A DNA stretch of 64,000 bases from Anticarsia gemmatalis (Eukaryota; Arthropoda; Insecta; Lepidoptera; Erebidae), in NCBI RefSeq assembly GCF_050436995.1, contig NC_134773.1:4952194-5016193 (forward strand), in the 5' to 3' direction. The position numbers and the translations under genes were made by a program. Positions 10,571 to 21,871 of this stretch are shown one piece after another (position 1 is the stretch's first letter; every line of letters begins with the position of its first letter). The notes below the pieces were generated by a model that saw only the letters and a list, made by a program, of their open reading frames with translations, had not been told where the DNA came from and ran no database searches.

Positions 10571-10910
10571 TTAAATATAAATAATATTTTGTTTTTTGTC
10601 GTGGCACCCCTAACGACGGTATGCACTTAATATTATCATTGCGCCTCGCACTAATGGAGCTGAATGCATATGGAAGCTAAATTTGTTTACATCTGACCTC
10701 TGGTTATTATCCAAACGCTACAAGACGTTTGTGACGCAACGCAATGCAACGTATACGATGTTGAAGCCGTCTCTTCTCATAAGCAAGCTTTCCCGAAACG
10801 GACAAAAGAATACAATACATGACTATTTTAAATACTTTGAGCGAAGTTTACGTAATAGAGGATATTTTGAATTTGAAATAAATTTAAAATTGATATTTCT
10901 TACAAAAAAA

Positions 10911-11145
10911 GAACCGGTCAAGTGCGATTCGGACTCGCGTACAAGGTTTCCGTACCAAAAATACGAAAAAGACACTTTTATTATTGAGGACCCCCCTTAA
11001 TATATTTTATTTAAATTGTTAGTATTTGCTGTTATAGCGGAACCGAAAATACGCATACAATATCATTTGTGCAAAATTTCAGCTTTCTAACTATCACGGT
11101 TTATGAGATACAGCCTGGAGACAGACAGACAGAGGAAATGGCCAA
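10911..11145 (+). repeat. REP-G interspersed repeat
   Basis: Contains accggtcaagtgcgattcgg, then cagctttctaactatcacgg and gagatacagcctggagacag. Parts recur near 8.4, 20.7 and 22.2 kb. The class is not settled. Confidence 0.45.
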
Positions 11146-11196
11146 AAGTTCATAGTTTGGAAGGACCGAAGGGGGTCTTTCTATTCTATTCATTTT

Positions 11197-11283
11197 TCTT
11201 AACCCATTGCTGTCCCACTGCTGGGCAAGGGGATTAGGCCTTGAGTCGACCACGCGGGCTAATTGGATCGTGCAGGCCCTCAA
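11197..11283 (-). repeat. tS1 SINE, 3' tail
   Basis: aacccattgctgtcccactg, then ggccttgagtcgaccacg; truncated. Confidence 0.6.
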
Positions 11284-11565
11284 ATTACTATTTTAAAAAA
11301 ATGGGATGCTTAGTTTAAGGTAAATGCCCGCGTTAACACACTGAGCGTTTACCACACGGTGAGCGAAACACAAAAGACCTTTAACTCCCAAGAAATAGTT
11401 ACCGAAAACACGACATTTGTTTCAAAATAACCATGAAAACTATTGAATAAAAACAGTAGCTTTCTCTCTACTTTGTTTGTATTGTATAACAACAAATAGT
11501 AGTAAAAAAAACATGTCGTTTTTAATTAAAACGTCGTTCTATGACAGTACCCCGCTGGGCTGAGA

Positions 11566-11745
11566 GAGTTCCTTAGTTGAGTGATTAAAACTCGGAGAGC
11601 ATGTAAAGCCGTCAGTCCTGCGCCTGAGCTCTCACTGGTCGTGTCGGTTATCCGTCCCACCAAACTATGAGAGTGATGGAATAGAGAGTGTATCTGTGTA
11701 TTGTACACAACACACTATAAACCAAGTCCTGCAACGTTACCGGTT
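11566..11745 (+). repeat. tS4 SINE, body
   Basis: Matches the full tS4 copy at 51.2-51.6 kb through gtaaagccgtcagtcctgcg, tgtcggttatccgtcccacc and ctataaaccaagtcctgc. Confidence 0.65.
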
Positions 11746-11876
11746 TCTGAAATGCTCATTGCAAACGGAAATCGGCTAAGAAGACTTTATTATTTTATAT
11801 TATACTCGGCCATTGCAATCGTGTGAACTTATGAAATACGTCAAAATAAAAGATGGGACAATTTACATTTAATTTA

Positions 11877-12175
11877 TCGTATGGTTAGTGGTAAACCTAG
11901 TGTCAAAGTTATTCAAGTCCCAAAAGCCTTTGACATGGCTTATCGACTGTTATCTGTCAATAACAGGTACTTTGACGTGCCCTCCGAAGCACGGAGACGC
12001 TCGAGAAAGCACCGTTAACGCAATCATTCTATAGACGGGTGATCACATAGTAATATTTGAGCTGAGCGTCTCCGTGCTTCGAGCACGTTACAAGTCTAAC
12101 TTGTTAACATAACATGAGTTCAGACAAACACTTCAACTACTTTGACACTAGATTCACCACTAACTATACGATAAA
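11877..12175. repeat. 5S-A (minus) joined to 5S-C (plus), inverted
   Basis: A minus 5S-A piece (tcgtatggttagtggt...ctccgaagcacggagacgc) is joined near 12010 to a plus 5S-C piece ending accactaactatacgataaa. Confidence 0.65.
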
Positions 12176-12607
12176 AGAAATGTTAAACCACTTGTAACCA
12201 AAGTCACATTCAGAAGCTTATTTAAACTTTATACAGAACCATTTCGAAACAAAAAAAAATAACAAAAGAATTTTTAGGCGCGTAGTTTTGACAATACCAT
12301 TTTGACAGGTCAATTGTATGTTTTTATAAAGGCACAGACGGCTTGTCATTCAGTCTTTTAATTAGTAGAAAAAAATATGATTTATGGTTTTTTATTGTCT
12401 GTGGTTCTGTGGCAACGAACTTTGTATTTTCACGCTTGTTAATTTAAAAGGTGGGTAGAGGAGTCATTTTGGTTTATTGTAATGAAAAGAACTAGCAAAT
12501 TTTCAATTGCGATTTGTTTTTAAGAAATTGTACGATGACGAAATACAGTCATGTTTTGTAATTTTTACTAAAAAACAGTCTCAAAAAAAAATTTTTTAAA
12601 GTGGATT

Positions 12608-12696
12608 GATGGCCTCTGCGGCGCAGTGGTTAAGGTGATAGCCAGACCATTCCCACATGAAACAAAAATTTGTGTGATTCACAAATAATTGTTTCG
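12608..12696 (+). repeat. tS2 SINE, left part (split by 5S-B)
   Basis: tRNA-like head ctgcggcgcagtggttaagg with a shortened B region, running to acaaataattgtttcg, where a 5S-B element is inserted. Confidence 0.7.
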
Positions 12697-13067
12697 ATTT
12701 TTTGAGGAGCTTGTGGCTTAGTTAACAACTGCCGCGCGGATCGATCTCTGAGGATAGGCTACGCTTGCCAAAGTTGTTCTGTGGATGGGTGACCATCTTA
12801 AACATATCGAGTTCCTCCGAGTTTCGGAAGGCACGTTAAATTGTGGGTCCCGGCTGTCAATTTCGAAGATCTTTGACAGTCGTTAACAGTAGTCAGAAGC
12901 TTGAAAGTCTGACAACCAGTCTTACCGAAGGGTATCGTGTTAAATCCCAGGTAACTAGGTTGTGGAGGTCAGATAGACAGTCGCTCCATGTAAAACACTG
13001 GTATTCAGCTGCATTCGGTGAGACTGGAAGCCGACTACAACATAGTTGGAAGAAAGGCTAAGCGATG
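12697..13067 (+). mobile_element. 5S-B SINE, full length, with 16-bp target duplication
   Basis: Reference copy of family 5S-B, 371 bp. The same 16 bases (acaaataattgtttcg) lie at 12681-12696 and 13068-13083 inside tS2, so both ends are defined. The head resembles 5S rRNA: gatcgatctctgagg, then a ggttaagct-like word, then ggatgggtgacc (the region holding the internal RNA polymerase III promoter). A non-5S body follows (gggttataac-like, gcagctgcattcggtgagac). The long target duplication implies insertion by target-primed reverse transcription using LINE proteins from elsewhere. Confidence 0.8.
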
Positions 13068-13175
13068 ACAAATAATTGTTTCGTGTCTGCTTCTACTTTG
13101 CGTCCGCTGTTTGTATGTTTGTTAAAGTCCCCGTGACACAAGATCAATTCTTAGTGCGGGATTTGTCTTTAAAAC
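13068..13175 (+). repeat. tS2 SINE, right part
   Basis: Resumes at the duplicated acaaataattgtttcg, then ccgctgtttgtatgtttg, ending gcgggatttgtctttaaaa. Confidence 0.7.
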
Positions 13176-13182
13176 GAATTAT

Positions 13183-13445
13183 GAGACGCTCATAGCCAGT
13201 TGTGCTCACCGGTCGGTAAACGATCTGTGGGGTAAGCAACCGTTGTCGCGGTCATTCTATAGACGCGACCGCATAGTGGTAATCGAACTGAGCGTCTCCG
13301 AGCTTCGGAGGGCACGCAAAAAGTCGGTCCCGGTTGTTGTCAATTAAGATAACAGTCGTTAAGCCATGTCAAAAGCCTTTCGAGCGGATTGAACAACTTT
13401 GACACTAGGTTGACCACTAACCATACGATAGATAGATAGATAGAA
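13183..13445 (+). repeat. 5S-A SINE with (GATA)n tail
   Basis: Full-length copy ending ccatacgatagatagatag; the tail is a tetranucleotide run. The GGGTGACCGC word is shortened to gcgaccgc. Confidence 0.75.
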
Positions 13446-13628
13446 CGAATTATAATTTTAGTTAGGCGGTAAGTAACCAAAAACTAAGAAATGCATACTA
13501 GATCCAAAGGAATTTGTTTCAATAAGAGCCACGGGTAACTAAGCGGTACTCAATGATATTAACAAGACGACTCCCTCTCGCCCATTGACGTACAGCTGAC
13601 GACAAAAGCGTCCCTTCTATCTTGCTAT

Positions 13629-13870
13629 GTATACTAATATTATAAAGCTGAAGAGTTTGTTTTTTGTTTGAACGCGCTTATCTCAGGAACTACTGGTCCG
13701 ATTTGAAAAATTTAAGTGTTAGATAGCCCATTTATCAAGGAAGGCTATAGGCTATATAACATCACGCTACGGTCATTAGGAGCGGAGTAGCAACGAAAAA
13801 TGTTACAAAAACGGGGAAAATTTTGACACATTCTCTTAGGTGACACAAGCGAAGTTGCGCGGGTCAGCTA
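13629..13870 (+). mobile_element. HEL-A Helitron-like element
   Basis: tatactaatattataaagctg through gcgcgggtcagctag. The last 25 bases hold the cgcaa/ttgcg-type hairpin that precedes ctag in this family. Confidence 0.8.
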
Positions 13871-13875
13871 GGTTA

Positions 13876-14262
13876 TTTATAAAACTCTTCCGTTACTGAC
13901 TGATGGACACACAGTCCAAACCACTGGACGGATCTGACCGAAATTTGACATGCAGGTAGATGTTATGACGTAGACATCCGCTAAGAAAGGATAATGATCA
14001 ATCCTACTACCAAGGCGATAAAATAGGGAATGAAAATTCTGTCGTAATTCACAAACCACGTGGACGAAGTCGCGAGTAAAAGCTAGTATACTTATATATA
14101 AAACTCTTCCGTTACTGAGTGACTGATGTACAACACACAGTCGAAACTACTGAGCGTACAAACTTGACATTTGCTATGAACATTCCTTAGTAAGTGTAGA
14201 CGAGTACTAAGAGAGGATTTTTGGAAATTCCGCCTTTTCTTGAAAAGCCGCGGGCACAATAA
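13876..14262 (+). mobile_element. Two consecutive HEL-F-type elements
   Basis: The first (to about 14088) ends gacgaagtcgcgagtaaaagctag like HEL-D. The second starts again at aaactcttccgttactgag (about 14099) and stops at ggatttttggaaattcc. The first looks like a hybrid of HEL-F and HEL-D ends. Confidence 0.55.
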
Positions 14263-14285
14263 TGGTGTGTAATAAATAAGCAACG

Positions 14286-14470
14286 CATTTTTTTTTAACG
14301 ATTGCTGCCACACTAAGAATTGCTCTTGTGTCGCGGGGACTTTTACAAACCAGACTCGAAACAATAATGTGTGGATCGCACAAATAATTGTTTCATGTGG
14401 GAATCAAATCCACGACCTACCGACGCAATAGTGGCGGCATGGCGACCTAAACCACGTTACGGAGGCAATC
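14286..14470 (-). repeat. tS2 SINE
   Basis: taagaattgctcttgtgtcg to cctaaaccacgttacggagg; reads as head-last on the plus strand. Confidence 0.7.
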
Positions 14471-14752
14471 TAAAAGTTATAATCTTTCAGTAGTTGACAT
14501 AGTGCATGAAATTTAACACGAGAGCGTCTAATATGAAATTCAGTCGCATCAAATCAGCATATGTCAGTTTATAACAAATTGGCCGCTGTATACTACTGTA
14601 CCGGTCGCGTGTGTGACGTCCATCTTACTTACAACCACTTAGGACCCTTCACGCTTGCTGTTTGAAACTGATGTCAGCAGTTGCAACTGATTTATAGTTT
14701 CTAAGTGCGAATTTAGTAAATTTTTTTTTAGTTTTTTTTTTTAAATGATTAA

Positions 14753-14869
14753 CCCCCGGTTTCTGAGTACATTTAGCGGTAGTTTATCCATTCATTAGCG
14801 CTTTTTTGTAGGAGTTTTGACGCTATTGAATAGATAAACTGCCGCTAAATGTACCTCAGAAACCGGGGG
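14753..14869. mobile_element. PAL palindromic MITE
   Basis: 117 bp. Ends cccccggtttctgag and cctcagaaaccgggggc, inner arms tagcggtagtttatc and gataaactgccgcta. Almost the whole element folds on itself around a short T-rich loop. No ORF. Confidence 0.8.
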
Positions 14870-15023
14870 CTAGTTGGTCTTTGTTTTGATTGGTCAGTGT
14901 TTTAAATTAGACCAAAATCCCTTCAGCAGTTTATGAGTTAAAAACAATCATACGTACTTATAAACTTCATAATCTGATGATGTCCTTCTGCTGCAATTAT
15001 TCCGCTACGGTAGCCGGTATCAT

Positions 15024-15412
15024 TGAAACTGGCCAATGGAGCAGGACTTTGTTCATAGTGTCCAAGTGTGTGACCAATACACAGATACACTCCCTATTAC
15101 ATCACATTAAAAAGCCGTTGGGACGGCTTAACCGACACGACCAGTGACAGATCAGGCGCAGGACCGACGGCTTTACGAGCTCTCAGAGGAACGGAAGCCT
15201 ACGACCTGAACTTTCTAATTCCGGGCAATGTCTGAGAAATATGGCTTGTCGAAGTCAAATATTCTTTATTTCATAAACTTCATCAAGTATTTGAAATCGT
15301 CAAAATATTTTTTATCTACCACCGTTTCAGAAAAGCTTAATCCAGGATTCAAACCCGAGACCTGTGCGCGACAGTCGCATACACTATTAAACGCGCCGCA
15401 GAGACAGTCGCA
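15024..15412 (-). repeat. tS4 SINE
   Basis: Body on the minus strand (aaactggccaatggagcagg to ttccgggcaatgtctgag), then a tRNA-like head region (ggattcaaacccgagacctg...gcgccgcagag). An unrelated stretch lies between body and head. Confidence 0.6.
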
Positions 15413-15837
15413 TTACTTCATTACATTATTGGGATTGTACAATTTTTTAACGTATTACTTCGGGGACAACATTTTTCAAAAAAAATTACCGTTACAGCAT
15501 AACAGGTTCACAGACTTTTTATGAAATAAACCCTTTTACAACTCGGGAATCGAACTCCAGGCCTCTAACGTGATGCTCTTCTATTACAATTAGTTATTAA
15601 TGTTATCTAAGTGGAAGTGATTTATCACTAGCTGTCCAAAATTTAATATGATAATCTTGACAAGTGATGTATGATATAAAATGTACGTGTAACAACTTAG
15701 TAGAGAGTCTTGTATACAAGGTTCGCGGTACGGAGGTATACAACATACAGAATGTATAACATCAGTGACTCGGCTTATGCAGCTGACGGTCACCTGTTTC
15801 ATACACATACTTTATTTTGGAAATACACAGAATTATT

Positions 15838-16096
15838 TTAGCCCATTACTGTCCCACTGCTGGGCAAGGGTCTCCTCCCGTAATGAGGGAGGGGTTAGGC
15901 CTTGAGTCCACCACGCTGGCCAAGTGCGGGGTGAGGACTTAGCATGCCCCCAATAAATGTATTAAACAATTTTTTGGGCATGCAATTATTTCTAATACAC
16001 ACATAACTTCGAAAAGTCATTGGTGTGTTGCCTCGGGTTCGAACCTGCGACCATTTGCGTGGGAGGTACCAACTTATACCACACGGCTATCACTGC
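15838..16096 (-). repeat. tS1 SINE, nearly complete
   Basis: On the minus strand: atagccgtgtggtataagttg (A-box-like), ggttcgaacccgaggcaac (B-box-like), and on to the cagtgggacagtaatgggct tail. The middle is shortened. Confidence 0.75.
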
Positions 16097-16159
16097 TCTA
16101 TATACAAAATTATTCATTATATATAATTCACATTATATTGATTAATTAATTCAATTCAT

Positions 16160-16283
16160 TATGACAACATGTATGTATGTGAATGAAGCAAGGGATGTTT
16201 GTAAGGATCGTACCAAGTGACGTTCTCTGGTCTCTGCCTACCACTATGGGGAAAAGGCGTGATATTATGTATGTATATATTAT
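16160..16283 (-). repeat. R5 interspersed repeat
   Basis: Unit tgacaacatgtatgtatgtg...aaggatcgtaccaagtgacg...gcctaccactatgg...gcgtgatattatgt. About nine copies in the window, often with (acat)n. Confidence 0.6.
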
Positions 16284-16577
16284 ACTTTTGAACATTTGAA
16301 ATCTTTTCATGTGAACAAAGTCGCGGCTAGAAGCTAGTTATAACTACTTTTATACCTGAATGAATCAATCCTATAAAATTTGTCCCAACATCTTCAAAAT
16401 TCAGTCAGCTGTACCTTTTTTGATGCGATTCCTTTTTTTCAACATTAATTTCTAAGTAGCGAAAGACATAGTATGGATATGTCTTCGAATTAAACAAACA
16501 TTTTATTTTTGAAGGCAACTCCCGCACTAAAAATCTCTTGCGTTAATAACTTTTACAAACATAATCATCATCAGTCT

Positions 16578-16712
16578 AGCCTTTCTTCCCACTATGTTGT
16601 AGTCAGCTTCCAGTCTCACCGGATGCAGCTGAATACCAGTATTGTACATGCAGCGACTGTCTATCGGACCTCCACAACACAGTTACCTGGGTTATAACAC
16701 GATACCCTTCGG
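16578..16712 (-). repeat. 5S-B SINE, 3' half
   Basis: ctttcttcccactatgttgt through gttataacacgatacccttc. Confidence 0.75.
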
Positions 16713-16785
16713 AAACGTTATAATTTTATCTATCCACTAAGTTTAGTGAAAATCCGTTCCGTAACTTTTGCGTGAAAGAGTAACA

Positions 16786-16955
16786 TAGCGGTAGTTTATC
16801 TATTAAATAGCGTTTAAATTCATATAAAAAACGCCATTGAATAGATAAACTACCGCTAAATGTACTCAGAAACCAGGGGTAAGAATTGCTCTTGTGTCGA
16901 GACTTTTACAAACATACAAACAACGGACACAAAGTACAACCAGACACGAAACAAA
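16786..16955. repeat. PAL MITE remnant joined to tS2 tail
   Basis: PAL arms at 16786-16879 lack the left cccccgg end. A minus tS2 piece (ttgctcttgtgtcgagac) follows directly, then a short HEL-A/HEL-B terminal fragment near 16960-17013. Confidence 0.6.
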
Positions 16956-17141
16956 ATAGTTCCTGAGATTAGCGTGTTCAAACAAACAAACTCTTCCGCA
17001 TTTATAATATTAGTACATCATATCTATGCTATTCCTTTCCTTAATACATATGTCTACGCCTGTCTCCGCCCGCACTTATCTCCTAACTTGACATGACATG
17101 TTTGAACATGGTGTACAGTCGTGAAGATATGTAATATTATA

Positions 17142-17360
17142 TCCTACTAATATTATAAATGCGATAGTTTGTGAGAATGTATGTATGGATGTTTGTTACT
17201 CTTTCACGCAAATACTACTGAACCGATTACGATGAACTTTGGTATGTAAGTAGCTGAAGACCCAGAATAACACATAGGCTACTTTTTATCCCGGAGTTCC
17301 CGAGGAATTGGGATTTACACGGGAAAGGTTTCCACGCGAACGAAGTCGGGCGGCCTGTAG
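17142..17360 (+). mobile_element. HEL-B Helitron-like element
   Basis: tcctactaatattataaatg to gaagtcgggcggcctgtag; the 3' end ctag is mutated to gtag. Confidence 0.75.
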
Positions 17361-17396
17361 TATTTAGATATATTTGAAACAAGTTTCCTATCTATA

Positions 17397-17649
17397 TCTA
17401 TACTAATATTATAAAGCTGAAGAGTTTGTTTGTTTGTTTGTTTGAAGGCGCTAATCTCGATAACTACTGATACGATTTGAAAAATTATTTCAGTGTTAGA
17501 TAGCTCATTTATCGAGGAAGGCTATAGGCTATATATCATCACGCTACGGCAATAGGAGCAGAGCAGCAGTAAAAAATGTTACAAACACGGGGAAAAATTT
17601 CACCCATTCTCTCTTATGTGACGCAAGCGAAGTTGCGCGGGTCAGCTAG
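17397..17649 (+). mobile_element. HEL-A Helitron-like element
   Basis: Complete copy: tctatactaatattataaag to gcgcgggtcagctag, flanked by a and t as expected for Helitron-type insertion. Confidence 0.8.
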
Positions 17650-17817
17650 TTATGTATATAACTGTACTAACTCATGATTATAGAAAATTAACCTAATTTC
17701 TATATCAAATATGTTGAAAGAGTTATAATCTCAAACATCCTTTTCGTGACATCATTTCAAGTTAATGCAGATTTCCTTTGCGATAAAAAATGTACTGTTT
17801 GAATGAAACGCTACTTT

Positions 17818-18165
17818 GTACATACATACATACATACATACATACATACATACATACAAACATATATACATACATACATACATAAATAAAATCATGCCTT
17901 TTTCTCATACGGGCAGGGATAGACCAGAGAACGTCACTTGGTACGATCCTTACAAACTTCCCTTGCTTCATTCACATACATACATTGTCATACATGTTGT
18001 CATACAGGACCAATGGATCTTATTAATATTCAATCGTATTTTATTATATTTCAATAGATACAATAATACATTCTTAATATCACACCTGTTATACCTTACG
18101 GTAAAGGCAGAGGTATATGAAATACACCCACGTTTTGCCATTAACAGTTATAGAGGTCAAAAACT
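17818..18165 (+). repeat. (ACAT)n microsatellite with R5 then R6
   Basis: (acat)n at 17818-17885 leads into R5 (cgtcacttggtacgatcctt). An R6 unit (ttaatatcacacctgttatacc) begins near 18072. The open frames here are microsatellite artefacts. Confidence 0.65.
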
Positions 18166-18687
18166 ATATAAATAAAAATGATTTACGAAAATGTATGTAC
18201 GAGCAGTACAAATAAAACAATAAAATGAATAAAAATTAAATTATGTTTGTATTGTATGGGATCGATGGGATTTAAATTCCCACGGTAATAGAATCAACGA
18301 GATAATATTGTACTAGATATACTCAGATGAAGTCGGGCCAGCCCGCTAGTTGGTAATAAAAATTAGGAAATATCAATAGCACTTTGCCAAACCCGGGAAT
18401 CGAACGTGAGACGTCACGAATAGTCACGATCAGCAGTCGTATTCCACCACAGACCACAGTGGTACGATGATAAACATAGATACATAAATATGTAGACCAT
18501 ATTCCACTAAATGGTTTAAACTAACGAACCTTTGATGCTATCTATTAGAGACAGAGGTCACAAACATTTTATAATAATTTATATAACTTTACTGACCCGA
18601 ACGGCACTTGTGATTACATAATCAAAAAATCAAAATCGAAATTAAATAATTTAGTGATTTAGGTAAAAATTAGACACTTATGATAGA
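18166..18687. other. AT-rich stretch, no gene
   Basis: A tRNA-like minus-strand fragment (cccgggaatcgaacgtgag) sits near 18393. Otherwise nothing recognisable. Confidence 0.35.
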
Positions 18688-18911
18688 CTAGCTGAACCGG
18701 GCAACTTCGCTTGCGTCACATAAGACGTTTGTGTAACATTTTTTACTGGTACTCTGCTCCTATTGGTCGTAGCGTGATGACATATAAATAAATGGGCTAT
18801 CTAACACTGAAAGAATTTTTCAAATCGGACCAGTAGTTCCTGAGATTAGAGCGTTCAAACAAACAAACAAATAAACAAACAAACTCTTCAGCTTTATAAT
18901 ATTAGTATAGA
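18688..18911 (-). mobile_element. HEL-A Helitron-like element, internally deleted
   Basis: ctagctgaaccgggcaac to attagtatagat. The segment between cacataag and cgtttgtgtaac is shortened. Confidence 0.75.
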
Positions 18912-19136
18912 TTACTATAGATAACAAACTTATAAGATAGTTTTTTTTTGTTTAGAAAACATTCACAATATTATTATGATTTATTTTTCTTTTTTTGATC
19001 TCTGTCCAAACAGTTGAGCACCCCTGTTTAGTAACTCGATCATTTGATTCATATCTATCCACGGTCGCAGTTAGTTAACATTGTGCTATTGTAAGAGAGG
19101 ATCAGTAGACCTCTCGTCGATATTTCAGTATTTTAT

Positions 19137-19562
19137 CCGAAGGTATATGAAATACACTCACGTTTCGCCATTAACAATGTTAGTCCCATGTAATAGAGGG
19201 CGAGTAAGTCATATACCGGGCACTGAAGTGTTTGTCTGAACTCATGTTATGTTAACAAGTTAGACTTGTAACGTGCTCGAAGCACGGAGACGCTCAGCTC
19301 AAATATCACTGCACATACATCTATGTAATGTACAAGTTAACATACTGAGCGTTTACCACACGGTGAGCGGGTCTTGTTTTACTAATTAGCGACTGACAAA
19401 GATCTTTGAAAACGACAGCCAGACCCTCAATTCAACTTGCCTTTCAAAGCACGAAGACGCTCAGCTCAAATACCAATTCTGTCACCCATCTATGGAATGA
19501 CCGCGCAAAGGTTTGTATGACCCACAGATCGTTTACCGACCGGTGAGCGCAACTGGGTGCCT
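19137..19562. repeat. Cluster: R6, 5S-C (minus), 5S-B/5S-A chimera (minus)
   Basis: R6 at 19137-19215; minus 5S-C at 19225-19370 (gctcgaagcacggagacgc, ccacacggtgagcg). Then comes a minus copy whose 3' body is 5S-B (gactgacaaagatctttg) and whose head is 5S-A (cccatctatggaatgaccgc), at 19388-19562. Confidence 0.6.
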
Positions 19563-19585
19563 TAATAAGTAAACATTATTACTCT

Positions 19586-20060
19586 TGTAACGGCAACAAC
19601 CAACCCGCATAGTGACTGACGTCACAAGGCCTGAATCGCGCTATCGAAGTTTGCACTGCAACTGACTATATATACAAGTTCCCGACTACAACAGTCGGGC
19701 AGCCTAGGCGCACCAGGCATGATCACCTCGCCTGGTCGGAGGATCCTCCCTTTGTGTTGGAGGAACTTGATCACCTCGTTCCTCTACACTCTATAGCCCT
19801 TATATCTAAAAATAATTCCCTACTTTTATTTAAACAAAGGGTCCCGAAATATCGACATACGTGCATCACTACCCGTTAAGAGATTTATGGACATTCGTCG
19901 CATTCCAAACATATAGCTATCCTTGTTACACCTACGGTGACATCGCTATGAAAGAGCGAGACGAAAGATAAAAAGAATTTGTAGGATTTTCGTGTTGAAA
20001 ACTAGTTGTTATGTGTGTTCGTTGAAAACTGTTGTGTTTTTAAATAAATAGAGATTTTTT
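19586..20060 (+). repeat. Mobile promoter-like repeat (possible solo LTR)
   Basis: Contains gtgactgacgtcac (CRE-like), then ctatatatacaag (TATA) and, about 20 bp later, caacagtcggg (initiator-like). Further on an aataaa lies near 20043. The promoter part recurs inverted at 60474-60613 in the protease gene. Paired LTRs were not found, so solo LTR is a guess. Confidence 0.4.
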
Positions 20061-20068
20061 AAACTAAC

Positions 20069-20320
20069 TTAGGCGCTCATAGCCATTTTTTCTCACCGGT
20101 CGGTAAACGATCTGTGGGCTAAGCAACCGTTGGCGCGGTCATTCTATAGATGGGTGACCGTATAGTGGTATTTTAAGTTTCCGTCTCCGACTCTCCGTGC
20201 TTCGGAGGGCACGTTTAAAGTCGGTCCCGGTTGTTATTAATTAAGATAACAGTAGTTAAGCCACGTCAAAGGCCTTTCGGGCTTGAACAACTTTGACACT
20301 AGGTTGACCACTAACCATAC
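20069..20320 (+). repeat. 5S-A SINE
   Basis: aggcgctcatagcc, gtgggctaagcaaccgttgg, agatgggtgaccg, ending ggttgaccactaaccatac. Confidence 0.8.
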
Positions 20321-20394
20321 TATACATAGATAGGGCAAAGAAAGACATACACAGATCATATCGGTGATGTCTTGTAAAAAGGTCAGGTGTTCGT

Positions 20395-20462
20395 AACCGA
20401 CGGTCCTGTATGACAACATGTATGTATGTGAATGAAGCAAGGGAAGTTTGTAAGGATCGTGA
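20395..20462 (-). repeat. R5 fragment
   Basis: tgtatgacaacatgtatgtatg then gggaagtttgtaaggatcg; truncated. Confidence 0.5.
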
Positions 20463-20627
20463 TCGTGGTGTACTAACCGATTTAAAAAAATACCATGTTT
20501 TAATTTGTCAAAATTTAAAAGACATCTTAGAACAGTAAGCTTTTCATATTATTATTCTAAAAAGGGCAATAGTAATAAAATCCGTTATAACAAAAAAATA
20601 TCCGAATATTTTTCGTTCTTTCTTAGG

Positions 20628-20760
20628 GTTCCGTACCCAAAGGGTAAAACGGGACCCTATTACTAAGCCTCCGCTGTCAGTCTCCAGGCTGTATCTCATA
20701 AACCGTGATAGCTAGAAAGCTGAAAATTTCACAAATGATGTATTTCCGTTGCTGCTATAA
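20628..20760. repeat. REP-G interspersed repeat
   Basis: gggttccgtacccaaagggt, then ctgtatctcataaaccgtg and gctgaaaatttcacaaatg. Confidence 0.5.
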
Positions 20761-20773
20761 CGACATTATATAT

Positions 20774-21097
20774 CAGCTTAGTCTTTCTTCCAACTATGTT
20801 GGAGTCAGCTTCCAGTCTCACCGGATGCAGCTGAATACCAGTATTGTACATGCAGCGACTGTCTATCGGACCTCCACAACACAGTTACCTGGGTTATAAC
20901 ACGATACTAAGTAACACTGCTTGTCAGACTTTCAAGCTTCTGACTACCGGTAACAACTTAAAGATCTTTGAAAATTACACCCACAATTTACCATACCTTC
21001 CGAAACACAAAAGAACTCGATATGTATAATATGGTCACCCATCTACTGACAAACCTCAGCAAGCGTAGCTTAATCTCAGATCGAACCGTGTTGTTAC
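20774..21097 (-). repeat. 5S-B SINE, nearly complete
   Basis: ctttcttccaactatgttgg to agcttaatctcagatcg. The 5S-like head is present but mutated (ggtcacccatctactgac). Confidence 0.75.
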
Positions 21098-21303
21098 AAG
21101 TATTGAACTAATATTCAGTGACATTCTTCACGACATCGCACAAAGGGGGTCCCCAGAGAGACTATTGTGTTCGCCCCTGTATAGTCAATTATTAATTTTA
21201 TTAAAATGGGTTCGTTGACCTTTCACAACTGAGTGCAAGAGAATTTTGACTAACCATTAGATAGTACGATGATTTAGTTTATATTCTAGAAATCTATACA
21301 TCT

Positions 21304-21620
21304 ACTAGCTGACCCGGCAAACCTTGTTTTACCATATAAATTATACTAAAATGGCTATTTAAAAAAATATGAGTAGGTAAAGTAAAAATTTAGGATTGTA
21401 CGTATTTTATAATGCCACATTATTATATAAAAAAAAAACAAGAATTCGTCAAAAAAAATAGGGATGAATTACCCTTATCACTTAGAGGTATGAAAATTAA
21501 ATGTTGGCCGATTCTCAGACCTACTGAATACGCATCGCATATAAGATTTGGTGAAAATCAATCAAGCCGTTTTGGAGGAGTACGGTAACTAATATTGTGA
21601 CATGGAAATTTTATATGTAA
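21304..21620 (-). mobile_element. HEL-C Helitron-like element
   Basis: ctagctgacccggcaaacc to the atggaaattttatatgtaag end, with gattctcagacctactgaat inside. It abuts the next HEL-A copy. Confidence 0.65.
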
Positions 21621-21621
21621 G

Positions 21622-21871
21622 ACTAGCTGACCCGCGCAACTTCGCTTGCGTCACCTAAGAGAATGGGTCAAAATTTTCCCCGTTTTTGTAACATTTTTCG
21701 TTGCTACTCCGCTCCTAATGACCGTAGCGTGATGTTATATAGCCTATAGCCTTCCTCGATAAATGGTCTATCTAACACTGAAAGAATTTTTCAAATCGGA
21801 CCAGTAGTTCCTGAGATTAGCGCGTTCAAACAAACAAACAAACTCTTCAGCTTTATTATATTAGTATAGAT
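21622..21871 (-). mobile_element. HEL-A Helitron-like element
   Basis: ctagctgacccgcgcaac to attagtatagat, placed at the end of a HEL-C element, which suggests repeated use of the same A/T target. Confidence 0.8.

Noticed and set aside
10683..11000. 105-codon ORF as a gene
   Set aside because: Runs partly through the REP-G repeat and has no protein signature.
17818..17885. CRISPR array or regulatory tandem repeat
   Set aside because: Simple (ACAT)n microsatellite without spacers.
17816..18175. 119-codon ORF as a gene
   Set aside because: The translation is a Tyr-Ile-His-Thr repeat from the (ACAT)n microsatellite followed by R5/R6 repeat sequence.
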